64,000 bases of DNA from Nitrospirota bacterium (GCA_026387665.1 JAPLLG010000003.1:310001-374000), one strand, 5' to 3'. Counted from the first letter of the stretch, positions 1 through 8,141 are shown. Notes: generated by a model from the letters alone, not told the origin. Program-made: numbers and translations.

Positions 1-76
1 CGACGTACCCCAGAGGGTACGCCTCAGTCACCGTACTCCCTGCGGCCTTGTTACCTGGCGTTTTGATCATCCTGCT
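1..76 (-). repeat. Partial copy (A) of the 125-nt inverted-repeat element
   Basis: This stretch matches the right-hand part of the element seen complete at 43873-43999, in reverse orientation: the GTACCC..GGGTACGCCTC core, the CTGCGGCCTTG block and the ATCCTGC end are all recognisable. The left half lies outside the window. Its last bases run straight into the stop codon (TAG on the minus strand, 77-75) of the radical SAM gene that follows. It is more diverged than the other copies. Confidence 0.7.
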
Positions 77-2027
77 AACCCGCATCGTGGCTCGTGACTC
101 TGGCCATAACTTCATCCCCCTCCGACTGTGCCACCGGCCAGGTAACCAGGCCTGACACACCGTCCGGCGAGCCAAGGATCTGCGTCTGCTGGGCATAGAT
201 CTGCGGCAGCTGGTTCGTCCCGAACTTGGAGATGTAGAGGAAAACGTGCTCGCGGGAATTCACCCGCACGGCCCAGGGCTGGAAGTCGTTCTTGTAGAAT
301 TCTTCGCAGAGCTGCATCGCATCCATACAGGAGAGCGTGCTCGGATCGTTCAACGTGTAGTAATAGTCCAGGGGCAGATCGTAGTCCTCTTGCTTGTGGA
401 TCGTAATGCCGAACTTCTCCGGGTTCCGCACCATCGGCGTATGGCGATAGGCCACAAAGTAGAAGAGCTCCACCGAATGGATCACCGGCTGGTTGTCGAT
501 GACGAACTGGCGGGTCTCCAGCGCCTCGTCCCTCGTCTCGCCTGGGAAGCCATAGAAAGCCATCACATGGTTCCAGATCCCCGCCTTGGCCGCCTGATGG
601 AGGTTGTTCTGGATCACGCTCTTCTTGGCATGCTTGTCCATGAGGTTCAGCACCCGCTCGTTCGCCGACTCCATCCCGTAATAGAGGGTGCAGCAGCCGG
701 CCTTCGCCGCCAGGTCCCAGATCTCCTGGTCTTGCAGCGTTTCTTCGAACCGGATCAGCGTCGTCCACTTGATCCCGACGTTCTGCTCGACCAAGAGTTG
801 CGACACCTTCTTGAACAGGGCCGGCGGGTACGACTCATCAGAAAAGAGGAAGTGCTTACAGTGGTACTTGTCCCGCAGCGTCTTGATCTGCTCGATCACT
901 TGCTGAGCCGGCACACCGCGATATTGATCGAAGTAGCCCTGGCCATGGTCGCAGAACGTGCAGCGGCCCCAATAGCAGCCGCGCGTCGCGAGGTAGGGAA
1001 TGATCAGCTCCGGCACGAAGTATTTCTCCAGCGGCAGCCCCTCGAAGTCCGGCAGAGGCAGCGACGTCGTCTTCTCCGTATAGACTTCCAGATTCCGGTG
1101 GAGGCCTGACTCATCGCGATACATCAAGTTAGGCACGGAGGCGATAAGCCGCTCCCCGTTCAAGGCCTCAATCAACCAAAGCAGCGCATGTTCCCCTTCA
1201 TAGAGGATGGCCGAGTCGAAGAGCTCTGTGAAGAACCGTTCCTGGTTCGGCAGCTCTTCCTGCAATCTCGTGATGACATTGCCCCCCACCACCACATGGA
1301 TGTGGGGGAAGGTCTCCTTGATCATCTTGCAGAACGTCAGGCCAGCCAGCAGCTGCATCTGAGTCCCGATCGAGATCCCGACCACGTCCGGCTTCTCTTT
1401 CGCCACAGCCGGCATCACCAACTGGTTGCAGATATCCCGATAGACGTTCACCTGTTCATCGTCCAGACAGGCAAAGACCTCTTTCGAGACGCCGGGCCGA
1501 TAGCCCAGGTTGCTTTCCATCGGATAGAACACGATCGAGGCGGGATAATAGGCAGCGGAAATGTAATGCATCACCTCGCGGAAGCAGTTCAGCGCCCCTT
1601 CCAGCTTCTCAGCCTGATAGAACCGCTCGCCCCGCACGATCAGCTTGGCATCCTCGGCCCGCTCCGCCAGATCGAACACATCCACCGCATAGGCCTGCTC
1701 CACCACGGATTTCTGATGCGCCTGCTGCTCGGTCAGGGTCCCGGCCTTCTCTTTATCTTGAAGGGGCTTGAGCTGCATCCCTAGCCGGGCCTTCACCCAG
1801 ATCAGGAACTCCATCGTGAAGAAATGGTCGTACATCTCGATATTGATGTCGCGCTGCACAACCTTGTGGCCCGCTTCGCGGAGTACCGCCGTCAACGAAG
1901 GCAAGGCCAGATAGGGAGCCGTCGGCACCCACTCAGGTGGGAACAGCAGCATGACCTTCGACTGCTTCCGATCCTCTTGCTTGATCGGAGCCAAGCCTTG
2001 GATTTGTACGAGTCCTGAGCTACTCAT
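75..2027 (-). CDS. B12-binding-domain radical SAM protein, paralogue 1
   Basis: A 650-residue radical SAM protein with an N-terminal cobalamin-binding-like Rossmann region (about residues 24-290, starting KVMLLFPPEW, typical of B12-binding radical SAM enzymes) and a radical SAM barrel from about 340. The cluster cysteines are C351, C356 and C359 in CYWGRCTFC, a CX4CX2C spacing rather than the classic CX3CX2C. A TPR-like helical stretch (about 135-165) sits inside the N-terminal region. Such enzymes use a 4Fe-4S cluster and S-adenosylmethionine, often for methylation or ring chemistry on lipids, cofactors or peptides; the substrate here cannot be told. The next gene, 83 bp upstream on the same strand, is a clear paralogue, so the two probably form one unit. 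The start is the ATG at 2027, just before the conserved region. The stop codon touches a repeat element. Confidence 0.85.
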   Translation of the reverse strand: MSSSGLVQIQGLAPIKQEDRKQSKVMLLFPPEWVPTAPYLALPSLTAVLREAGHKVVQRDINIEMYDHFFTMEFLIWVKARLGMQLKPLQDKEKAGTLTEQQAHQKSVVEQAYAVDVFDLAERAEDAKLIVRGERFYQAEKLEGALNCFREVMHYISAAYYPASIVFYPMESNLGYRPGVSKEVFACLDDEQVNVYRDICNQLVMPAVAKEKPDVVGISIGTQMQLLAGLTFCKMIKETFPHIHVVVGGNVITRLQEELPNQERFFTELFDSAILYEGEHALLWLIEALNGERLIASVPNLMYRDESGLHRNLEVYTEKTTSLPLPDFEGLPLEKYFVPELIIPYLATRGCYWGRCTFCDHGQGYFDQYRGVPAQQVIEQIKTLRDKYHCKHFLFSDESYPPALFKKVSQLLVEQNVGIKWTTLIRFEETLQDQEIWDLAAKAGCCTLYYGMESANERVLNLMDKHAKKSVIQNNLHQAAKAGIWNHVMAFYGFPGETRDEALETRQFVIDNQPVIHSVELFYFVAYRHTPMVRNPEKFGITIHKQEDYDLPLDYYYTLNDPSTLSCMDAMQLCEEFYKNDFQPWAVRVNSREHVFLYISKFGTNQLPQIYAQQTQILGSPDGVSGLVTWPVAQSEGDEVMARVTSHDAG

Positions 2028-2070
2028 GCGTGGTTTCTTTCATCGTCATTCGTGAAGCGTCTCTTCAGAT

Positions 2071-2101
2071 CACTCAGCACTCAGCACCCAGAACTCAGCA
2101 C
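2071..2101. repeat. Short CTCAGCAC direct repeats between the radical SAM genes
   Basis: The octamer CTCAGCAC occurs at 2073-2080, 2080-2087 and 2094-2101 in the 83-bp spacer between the two radical SAM genes. Nothing shows a function; it may be a trace of slippage or a local binding site. Confidence 0.5.
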
Positions 2102-2110
2102 TATTCAACG

Positions 2111-4009
2111 TCACATTTTTCCAGCTAATGATGGGGCCACGCTGACAATCTTCGCCGCCTTGAACTGCAGATCCTGCAACTTCTCCAAGCCGAACTTCGC
2201 GATGTAGAGGAAGATGTATTCGCGGATGAAGAGCCGCAGGTCCCAACCGGGATTATGGTTCCGCTCGAACTGTTCGAAGACCCGCTCCGCCTCTTCGATA
2301 CTCATCCCGTTCTTCACCGTGTAGTAATAGTCGAGAGCCAGGTCCCATTCCGAGTTCTTATAGGCGGTCACGCCCCACTTCTCCGGGTTCTTCGCCACAG
2401 GGTTGTGGCGCCCCAGGTCGAAGGTGCCGAAGCCCAGCGAATGCACATGGTCTTTGTTCTGCTCCAGAAACTCCACCGAAGACCAAGCCTCTTCCTTCGT
2501 TTCACCGGGAAAGCCGAAGAAGCCCATGCAATGGTTCCAGATGCCGGCCTTGGCCGTGAGCTCTAAGTGCTTCGTCATGATCTCCGTCGTCGTGGCCTTG
2601 TCCATCAGCTTCAGCACCCGCTCGTTCCCCGACTCATAGCCGAAGTGGAGATACTTGCAGCCGGAGTCCTTCGCATCCTGCCAGACCTGATCTTCCAGCA
2701 GGCTCTTCTCAAACCGCATGTGGGTCGTCCAGACGATGTCCATCTTGGTCTCGATCAAGCCACGAGCCAACTTGCGAAAGAGCGCCGGTGGGTAGGACTC
2801 GTCGGTGAAGTGGAAATGCTTCGCCCCGTACTTATCGCGCAGATGCCGGATCTCCCCCAGAATGTCCTGAATCTTCTTCGTGCGATAACCAGCCGTATAG
2901 CCCTCGCCATGGTCGCAGAACTCGCAGCGGCCCCAATAACAACCGCGCGTCGCCAGATAGGGCAGGATTTTCGTCGGCACAAAGTATTTCTCCAACGGCA
3001 GCCCGTCGAAATCAGGCGGAGGCAGCGCATGCATGTCTTCCGCGTAGCTCGTGGCAGACACATGGACGCCGGTCTCGTCCTTGTAGATCGTATTGGGCAC
3101 GTCCGCCAGGCTCCGCTTAGCCCCCACAGCCGACACCAGCTGCACGAAAGCCGTCTCCCCTTCATAGACCACAGCGCTATCGAAATATTGGAACAGAGGC
3201 GACTGGGGCAGCACATCGCGCAGGCGCGTGACCGTGTTCCCGCCGATCGTCAGATGGATATGGGGGAAGTGCTGCTTAATCAGGGCGCAGAAGGTCATGG
3301 AGGAGAACATCTGCTGCTGCAAGACGATTGAGATGCCGATCACGTCCGGCTGTTCTTCTTCGATGGCCGGCTTCACCAGCTGCTCGAACACATCGCGATA
3401 GATATTCACCTGGGTATCGTTCACCGCGTCCATGACCTCGGAGGAGACGAAGACCTTATAGGACAGATCCGTCTCCATCGGCGGCATGCAGATCCGCGCC
3501 GGGGCATAGACCATCGAGATAACGGACGTAACCTCACGGAAGACATTGATAGCCCACTCTAACTGATCGATTTCGTAAAAGACTTCCCCTCGGATGATCG
3601 CCTTGGCCTTCTCCGCTTTCTTGATCAATTCATCGATCCGCTGGCGGCTCAAATCACAGAGGGAGAGCTGCAAATCCATCTCGGCGTCACTCAGGTCGCG
3701 CTTCTTCGAGAGCTTGCGGAGTCGGTCGAGCTGCTGCGGCACCCGGCGCAGGACCCTCTTGAGGAAGTCCTCGCTGAAGTACCAGTCCCACATTTCGAGG
3801 TTGATGTCTTTTTGGATAACAGTATGGCCGGCCTGACGAAGGACGGCGGTAAGGGAGGGAAGGCTGAGATAGGGTTCAGAGGGGAACCAGTCCGGCGGGA
3901 AGATCAACATGACCTTCATCTTCCGGCCGCTGCTGGCTTCGGAAGCTTGCCGCTGGAGCAGAATCAGCTCTTTGGAGGCCCGTTCGCCCTTCGAATACTC
4001 AATGCGCAT
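2111..4009 (-). CDS. B12-binding-domain radical SAM protein, paralogue 2
   Basis: A 632-residue paralogue of the downstream gene, alignable along its whole length. The N-terminal B12-binding-like region begins at KVMLIFPPDW (about residue 32) and runs to about 300. The radical SAM cysteines are C357, C362 and C365 in CYWGRCEFC, again with CX4CX2C spacing. The following CDHGEGY segment, the PDFDGLPLEKYFVP stretch before the motif and the YESGNERVLKLMDK stretch after it are shared with the paralogue, which suggests related but not identical substrates. It is longer at the N-terminus by a charged, Ser/Lys-rich leader; ATG at 4009 gives the full ORF, but ATG at 3919 (residue 31) would also start just before the domain. 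The pair is transcribed leftward with this gene first. Substrate unknown. Confidence 0.85.
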   Translation of the reverse strand: MRIEYSKGERASKELILLQRQASEASSGRKMKVMLIFPPDWFPSEPYLSLPSLTAVLRQAGHTVIQKDINLEMWDWYFSEDFLKRVLRRVPQQLDRLRKLSKKRDLSDAEMDLQLSLCDLSRQRIDELIKKAEKAKAIIRGEVFYEIDQLEWAINVFREVTSVISMVYAPARICMPPMETDLSYKVFVSSEVMDAVNDTQVNIYRDVFEQLVKPAIEEEQPDVIGISIVLQQQMFSSMTFCALIKQHFPHIHLTIGGNTVTRLRDVLPQSPLFQYFDSAVVYEGETAFVQLVSAVGAKRSLADVPNTIYKDETGVHVSATSYAEDMHALPPPDFDGLPLEKYFVPTKILPYLATRGCYWGRCEFCDHGEGYTAGYRTKKIQDILGEIRHLRDKYGAKHFHFTDESYPPALFRKLARGLIETKMDIVWTTHMRFEKSLLEDQVWQDAKDSGCKYLHFGYESGNERVLKLMDKATTTEIMTKHLELTAKAGIWNHCMGFFGFPGETKEEAWSSVEFLEQNKDHVHSLGFGTFDLGRHNPVAKNPEKWGVTAYKNSEWDLALDYYYTVKNGMSIEEAERVFEQFERNHNPGWDLRLFIREYIFLYIAKFGLEKLQDLQFKAAKIVSVAPSLAGKM

Positions 4010-4153
4010 GCCGGCCTGCTCTCCTATCGTACCGGCACCCTGAAATCCTCAGAATGCCAAATGGTTAGGGCAGAGAAGCGTCATTGTACGAGGGCGGAAG
4101 AAGGATATTCAAGGGCGGGAATGGCGCGACTATTCTCCATAGCCGCGCTGCGG

Positions 4154-4408
4154 CTACGACCGAATGAGCTTGTCGTACTCTGCGTGTGTGCCGATCCAGA
4201 ACCAAACGATACCATCCGGTGCTTCCACCCCTACCGCTCGGTACTGAAGTCCAACTCTGGCCGACCAGAACCGGCCCACTTGCTTGAAATGCAACGACGG
4301 ATGCCTGGGGTTTGCCTTCAGAAGTTCAAATGCGTGATCAGCCTGTTCGCGGATCGAGGCAGGCAGCACGTTGTAACAGGTCCAAAAATCAGGTGAGGCG
4401 TGATGGAT
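4154..4408 (-). CDS. RelE/ParE-type toxin, start codon apparently lost (ATC)
   Basis: The last 84 codons of this frame encode a compact RelE/ParE-superfamily toxin: HHASPDFWTCY at the start, FELLKANPRHPSLHFK in the middle, then a beta-rich RVGLQYRAVGVE and WFWIGTHAEYDKL at the end. These toxins usually cleave mRNA at the ribosome or inhibit gyrase. It follows two small genes on the same strand (4408-4608, 4605-4823) in the order expected for a type II cassette. There is no ATG, GTG or TTG near the beginning. The sequence overlapping the upstream stop is TTAATC, where TTAATG would be the usual stop-start overlap, so the start ATG seems to have become ATC. Upstream in-frame codons belong to the shadow of the neighbour. 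The toxin may be silent or very weakly made. Confidence 0.65.
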   Translation of the reverse strand: MHHASPDFWTCYNVLPASIREQADHAFELLKANPRHPSLHFKQVGRFWSARVGLQYRAVGVEAPDGIVWFWIGTHAEYDKLIRS

Positions 4409-4608
4409 TAAAGTCGTTTCGACTGGCCGGAGGTGTATGCACGGAGAGCTTCCTCGCCTAACGCATCGAGCTTGCCAGCCTTCACATCGGCCTCGAACTG
4501 ACGGTCCCAGGCCTCTGCGTCGAACGCCGCATACCACCGACGAAACGCCGCGAGCTCAGCGGGAGAAAACTTCGCAATCTGTTGTTCAATGGCTTCTACG
4601 TTGCTCAT
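4408..4608 (-). CDS. Small antitoxin-like protein of a RelE cassette
   Basis: A 66-residue acidic protein. It has an N-terminal helical region with IEQQIAKFSPAELAAFRRWY followed by an acidic linker, and ends KRL. Proteins of this shape commonly sit directly before RelE/ParE toxins and bind or mask the toxin. Its ATG overlaps the stop of the gene before it (ATGA, 4608-4605), and its own stop overlaps the beginning of the toxin frame, which argues for translational coupling through all three genes. The antitoxin assignment comes from context and general resemblance, not from a diagnostic motif. Confidence 0.65.
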   Translation of the reverse strand: MSNVEAIEQQIAKFSPAELAAFRRWYAAFDAEAWDRQFEADVKAGKLDALGEEALRAYTSGQSKRL

Positions 4609-4823
4609 ATATCACCTAATCCCGCCAAGACCTGCGACGCGCTTGCCGTCTCTCCTCGCTCGGCTTCTGCGATAGCCGCGAGCAGCTTGGCCTCCTCCTG
4701 AGGAAGGAGCTCGAATGTTTCGTCCCCCTCCGAGGCCAGCACCGTCACAACCGTTCCTTCAGGCAGACTCTTCGCATCGACCTTGATCGTCCCGCCATGG
4801 ACTGTTCCAGTGGTAATCAGCAT
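4605..4823 (-). CDS. Small conserved protein heading the RelE cassette
   Basis: A 72-residue protein with a beta-rich N-terminus (MLITTGTVHGGTIKVD, then LPEGTVVTVLA) and an acidic helical C-terminus rich in Glu (LLPQEEAKLLAAIAEAERGE). This resembles the small AbrB/DUF104-like proteins found in front of toxin genes, where the first part could bind DNA and the second part could contact a partner. It is the first gene of a three-gene leftward unit, coupled to the next by an ATGA overlap. If it is the DNA-binding component, it may repress the cassette. Function is inferred from position only. Confidence 0.55.
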   Translation of the reverse strand: MLITTGTVHGGTIKVDAKSLPEGTVVTVLASEGDETFELLPQEEAKLLAAIAEAERGETASASQVLAGLGDI

Positions 4824-5091
4824 AACGGCATCCTAGCATTTCAGAGAGAGGCCGTCCAACGTCCGGAACGATCTGTCCCGTCCTTATTCAAGATGGGTCC
4901 GCGGTATGCTCAAGGAGCATAATCAGCTCTGTGGAGGCCTACCCCCCTGACACCTCCCTCGCTCTCATCATAAGATCCCGCATCAGCGGCAGAACCGCTT
5001 CATCCACATTCAAGGCATAGACCTGCCAGGCTAGAAAACGTAACATACCGAAAGCTCTTGGCCTTTGTGAGACCCATTAAGGAGCCCAACG

Positions 5092-5391
5092 ATGCGTATG
5101 AAAAACCCTCCCCACCCAGGATTGTCGGTGCGGCATGACTGCCTCGACCCGCTCGGGCTCTCCATAGCAGCAGGAGCAAAGGCGCTGGGTGTCACGCGGC
5201 AGGCCATGAATAACCTGGTCAGCGGCAAGGCCGGGATTTCCGCCGAAATGGCGATCCGGCTAGAAAAAGCATTTGGCGGCGGCGCGGAAACCTGGTTACG
5301 GATACAGGCAGCCTACGATCTGGCGCAGGTAGAGAAACAGGTTGGAAAGATCAAGGTTCGGCGCGTGAAAGACGCATTGGCATCGGCCTAA
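5092..5391 (+). CDS. higA: HigA-family antitoxin, orphan
   Basis: A 99-residue HigA/XRE-type regulator. The hallmark opening NPPHPG is present, followed by a helix-turn-helix (about residues 28-65; ALGVTRQAMNNLVSGKAGIS, then EMAIRLEKAFGGGAETWL) and a basic C-terminal tail. A GGAG Shine-Dalgarno (AAGGAGC) precedes the ATG. HigA normally neutralises the mRNA-cleaving toxin HigB encoded immediately upstream and represses the operon. Here the 270 bp upstream show no HigB-like frame, so this is an orphan antitoxin, possibly a remnant or an anti-addiction gene. The residues seem intact, so DNA binding could persist. Confidence 0.85.
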   Translation: MRMKNPPHPGLSVRHDCLDPLGLSIAAGAKALGVTRQAMNNLVSGKAGISAEMAIRLEKAFGGGAETWLRIQAAYDLAQVEKQVGKIKVRRVKDALASA

Positions 5392-5645
5392 AGCCGATCA
5401 GAGCGGGAGGGAAAGGCAGGGGCAGCCCGGTACTTTTCCATGTTTGCTGACCGCTCACACAAGAGCCTATTGTATTGACGAAACATGGGCGGTGCTCGGT
5501 CAATGGTGTAGTTTTGAGGGGAAGGTCAGTACGGCAAATTGCAAAGCGATTCGAATGGAATCGACGCTCGGTCACGAGGACGACTGAAAAGATTCTGAGA
5601 CAAAGACTCCCGACCCTTTCCTCTCTTCATGGCTGTGAGGTGCTC

Positions 5646-6176
5646 ATGATAGTTGCATTCAGGCAGTTAATAACATTCGGTATGTTTTTGATCGTTATTT
5701 CAGGGTGCGCAATAGGGCCCACGGGAGGCAATATACGACATGATGAATCTGTGCCTGTAGTACTGAATACAACGATGGATTACCAAGGCACGATACGAGA
5801 AATTGCCCGCGCTATTCAGAAAATAAATACCCTCGAGTATGACAGTGTAAATACAGGGGAAATTCGATCAATATGGACCGTTATAGATACGTGCTGGGCG
5901 GGGCTGGCGCGAGGAGGTTCATTGCCATGCGCAAGAATGCGAACGGTGGTGCACGTTATGGATACTCAACCAGTTACGGTAACAGTGCGTGTAGAACGGC
6001 AGGTAACGCAAGAACACGAAAATACTTATGTGATGATGGCATTCCTAGGGCCATTGTTAGGAGGAATGGTAACTCAGCCTGAATGGGTAGATATGGGCAT
6101 TGATCGTGAGGCAACGCGAAACTGGCAAGAGCGAATCAAACAAATCATAAATACACAGGGAAAGACATACCCATGA
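5646..6176 (+). CDS. Putative lipoprotein of unknown function
   Basis: A 176-residue protein that starts with a lipoprotein signal peptide: MIVAFRQLITFGMFLIVISGC, with the lipobox ISGC placing the modified cysteine at residue 21. The open frame extends upstream to 5475, but the added residues would put the signal peptide in the middle, so the ATG at 5646 is chosen. The mature part is about 155 residues with no recognised domain; a hydrophobic MMAFLGPLLGGM segment lies near residue 138. It uses more A/T than its neighbours and has no operon partner on this strand, suggesting acquired DNA. Confidence 0.6.
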   Translation: MIVAFRQLITFGMFLIVISGCAIGPTGGNIRHDESVPVVLNTTMDYQGTIREIARAIQKINTLEYDSVNTGEIRSIWTVIDTCWAGLARGGSLPCARMRTVVHVMDTQPVTVTVRVERQVTQEHENTYVMMAFLGPLLGGMVTQPEWVDMGIDREATRNWQERIKQIINTQGKTYP

Positions 6177-6262
6177 CGCCACAATAAAAGATGGGGGACA
6201 AGAAAATGAATCGTGAGTCTTTTTCTTGACAGGATTGCGACGATTTCGCTAGAAATTCTCCC

Positions 6263-6370
6263 ATGCCACGCCGCCCACGCCTTGCTGCTGGAGACCTCGC
6301 CTATCACGTCCTGAACCGTCGCGTCGGACGACTCCCCTTGTTTGGCACACCCGCTGACTACGCCGCATAG
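6263..6370 (+). pseudogene. REP-associated tyrosine transposase (RAYT) N-terminal fragment
   Basis: A 35-codon frame reads MPRRPRLAAGDLAYHVLNRRV and then GRLPLFGTPADYAA before a stop. This is the recognisable beginning of RAYT/TnpA_REP proteins (Y1 transposase fold, IS200-like), which usually continue for about 200 residues and carry HUH and Tyr catalytic residues further on. Everything after the first helix is missing, so this is a relic. RAYT enzymes are associated with REP/BIME palindromes. Confidence 0.7.
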
Positions 6371-6446
6371 GCTTCCTGAATCAGGCTTGTATTTTTGGAC
6401 ATCCGGGCATAGCCTAATCGCACGAACCAGCCGAGAGGAGACCCGC

Positions 6447-6680
6447 ATGGCAAAAGCCAAAGCTGAAGCGCTCGCGATGATTCAGAAACTGCCTGACGAT
6501 GTAACCACCGGCGCGATCATGGAAGAGCGGTTCTTCAAGCAACAAGTGGAGAAGGGTCTTCAGGACGTGGCGGAGGGACGGCTTCTCACGCAGGAAGAGC
6601 TGAAAGAAAGAATCGCCCAATGGCGCAAGTCAAATGAAAGAAACGTGGTCAGGTCTTGCAAGCCAACATTCCTCGGATAG
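6447..6680 (+). CDS. Antitoxin-like small protein, partner toxin reduced to a stub
   Basis: A 77-residue protein. The conserved-looking part is IQKLPDDVTTGAIMEERFF, KQQVEKGLQDVAEGRLLTQE and ELKERIAQWRK, of the kind found just before RelE/ParE toxins. The ATG at 6447 is chosen because of the GAGGAG-like sequence upstream and because the domain begins there; the ORF itself runs back to 6342. At 6620 a second start, ATGGCGCAAGTCAAATGA, overlaps the gene end in the expected toxin position but encodes only MAQVK before a stop. The antitoxin frame then continues about 13 residues beyond the usual end. This looks like a cassette that has lost its toxin. Confidence 0.55.
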   Translation: MAKAKAEALAMIQKLPDDVTTGAIMEERFFKQQVEKGLQDVAEGRLLTQEELKERIAQWRKSNERNVVRSCKPTFLG

Positions 6681-6802
6681 CCACAGTGTCAGGCCCCATT
6701 TCCCGGCGCACGCTGCTCTAAGTTATGCGGGAGCTAGCCGGTCGGTAGACTCAATAGTGACGCCGCACAAGGTCGAACGTCCGGCAGACTAGGAAGCGGT
6801 CC

Positions 6803-7870
6803 GTGAAACACACGCGCATTATCGTCAATCACTACGGCGGTCCCGAAGAACTTCGGGTGATTGAAGAAGAGTGCCCCGAGCCGAAGGACGGTGAAGTGCG
6901 GGTGAGAGTGCTGGCCGCGGGTGTCTCCTTGCCCGACCTGATGATGCGCGAGGGCATTCATCCCGAGACGCCCCCGCTGCCCTTCACGCCGGGATGGGAT
7001 CTGGTGGGCGCGGTGGATCGGCTCGGCGACGGTATCTCTGGAATCGAACCAGGCCAAATCGTTGCCGCGCTGCCGATCAGCGGTGCGTACGCAGAGTTCG
7101 TCTGCCTGCCGCAACGTGAACTGGTTCCGGTGCCATCTGGGCTGGACGCCGCTGAAGCTGTCAGCCTCATTCTGAACTACGTCACGGCGTACCAGATGCT
7201 GCATCGTTCGGCTCACGTCAGACCGGGCCAGCGCGTATTGATTCACGGCGCGGCAGGTGGGGTTGGCTCGGCATCCTTGCAGCTTGGGCGCCTGGCCGGA
7301 CTGGAGATGTACGGTACCTGTTCATCGCGAGGGGCGTCGGTCGTTTCCAACCTGGGCGCTATCCCAATTGATTACGAGCGTCAGGACTTCGTGAAAGAAA
7401 TTCATCGCCTCACGAGCGAGGGCGTGGACGTTGTCTTTGACAGCATCGGTGGCACGCATATCTGGCGTTCCCGCAAGGCTCTGCGTTCTGGCGGGACGGT
7501 CGTGGCCTATGGCCTTACTGGCTCGCTACGTGGAGGACGATTGGCTTCAGGTCATTCAGGTGGGCGTCACCGCTTTCGCGGAATCGCCATCTTCGGGTTA
7601 TATATTGCCGGTGGCTGGCTTTTCCCGGGCAGAAAACGGGTGGTCCCCTACAGCATCCAGTGGCTTAAACGACTGAGACTGGCATTGTTTCGGCAGGATT
7701 TGATCGCTCTACTTGACCTCCTTCAACAGCGAAAGATCAAGCCTCTGATCGCGCGGCGATTTCCCCTTACCGAGGCAAGACAGGCGCACGAGTTGCTCGG
7801 GACGGGAGGCGTCACAGGCAAGATCGTGCTCGTGCGCAACGGATCGTCGCTTGAATCAGGAGCGGCGTAA
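6803..7870 (+). CDS. Zinc-independent MDR-family oxidoreductase (quinone reductase-like)
   Basis: A 355-residue medium-chain dehydrogenase/reductase. The N-terminal GroES-like domain (residues 1-130, starting KHTRIIVNHYGGPEELRV) is followed by a Rossmann domain with the NADPH motif GAAGGVGSASLQLG (about 150-163) and VDVVFDSIGG. The structural zinc cysteines of alcohol dehydrogenases are absent, as in quinone oxidoreductase/synaptic vesicle VAT-1-like enzymes that reduce quinones or enones with NADPH. The start is GTG at 6803, about 9 nt after an AGGAAGC Shine-Dalgarno-like sequence. It stands alone on the plus strand. The residues 248-280 region (WLFPGRKRVVPYSIQWLKR) is an insertion typical of a subset of these proteins. 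Confidence 0.85.
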   Translation: MKHTRIIVNHYGGPEELRVIEEECPEPKDGEVRVRVLAAGVSLPDLMMREGIHPETPPLPFTPGWDLVGAVDRLGDGISGIEPGQIVAALPISGAYAEFVCLPQRELVPVPSGLDAAEAVSLILNYVTAYQMLHRSAHVRPGQRVLIHGAAGGVGSASLQLGRLAGLEMYGTCSSRGASVVSNLGAIPIDYERQDFVKEIHRLTSEGVDVVFDSIGGTHIWRSRKALRSGGTVVAYGLTGSLRGGRLASGHSGGRHRFRGIAIFGLYIAGGWLFPGRKRVVPYSIQWLKRLRLALFRQDLIALLDLLQQRKIKPLIARRFPLTEARQAHELLGTGGVTGKIVLVRNGSSLESGAA

Positions 7871-8141
7871 CCACGGTATGCGGACAAGAAAATGGGAGAG
7901 GCTCACTGCTGTCCAAGATCGCTTTGGCAAAAAGTTATCTTGGACAAGAGGGGGAGAGGCTACTTTTCTGGCGGCGCCCTTGGCCTTCCTCGCCTCCGCA
8001 TCGTCGATTCCAATCCCAGCGTCGCGGTAATTTTTACTTTCCAATCCTCTCTTCCAATCAGACTTCGGATGATGAGCACCGGGCACTCCATGAGGAGGCG
8101 ATTGCCCTTCCTGATTGACTTCGCACTGACCACTCCGTTAG

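Noticed and set aside
246-1109. Long plus-strand frame opposite the first radical SAM gene
   Set aside because: It is the antisense shadow of the GC-rich radical SAM frame; there are no motifs or Shine-Dalgarno.
4939-5046. A 35-residue minus-strand frame reading MLRFLAWQVYALNVDEAVLP
   Set aside because: It has an ATG and a protein-like composition, but no Shine-Dalgarno and no recognisable family; it may be a relic, and there is too little to call it.
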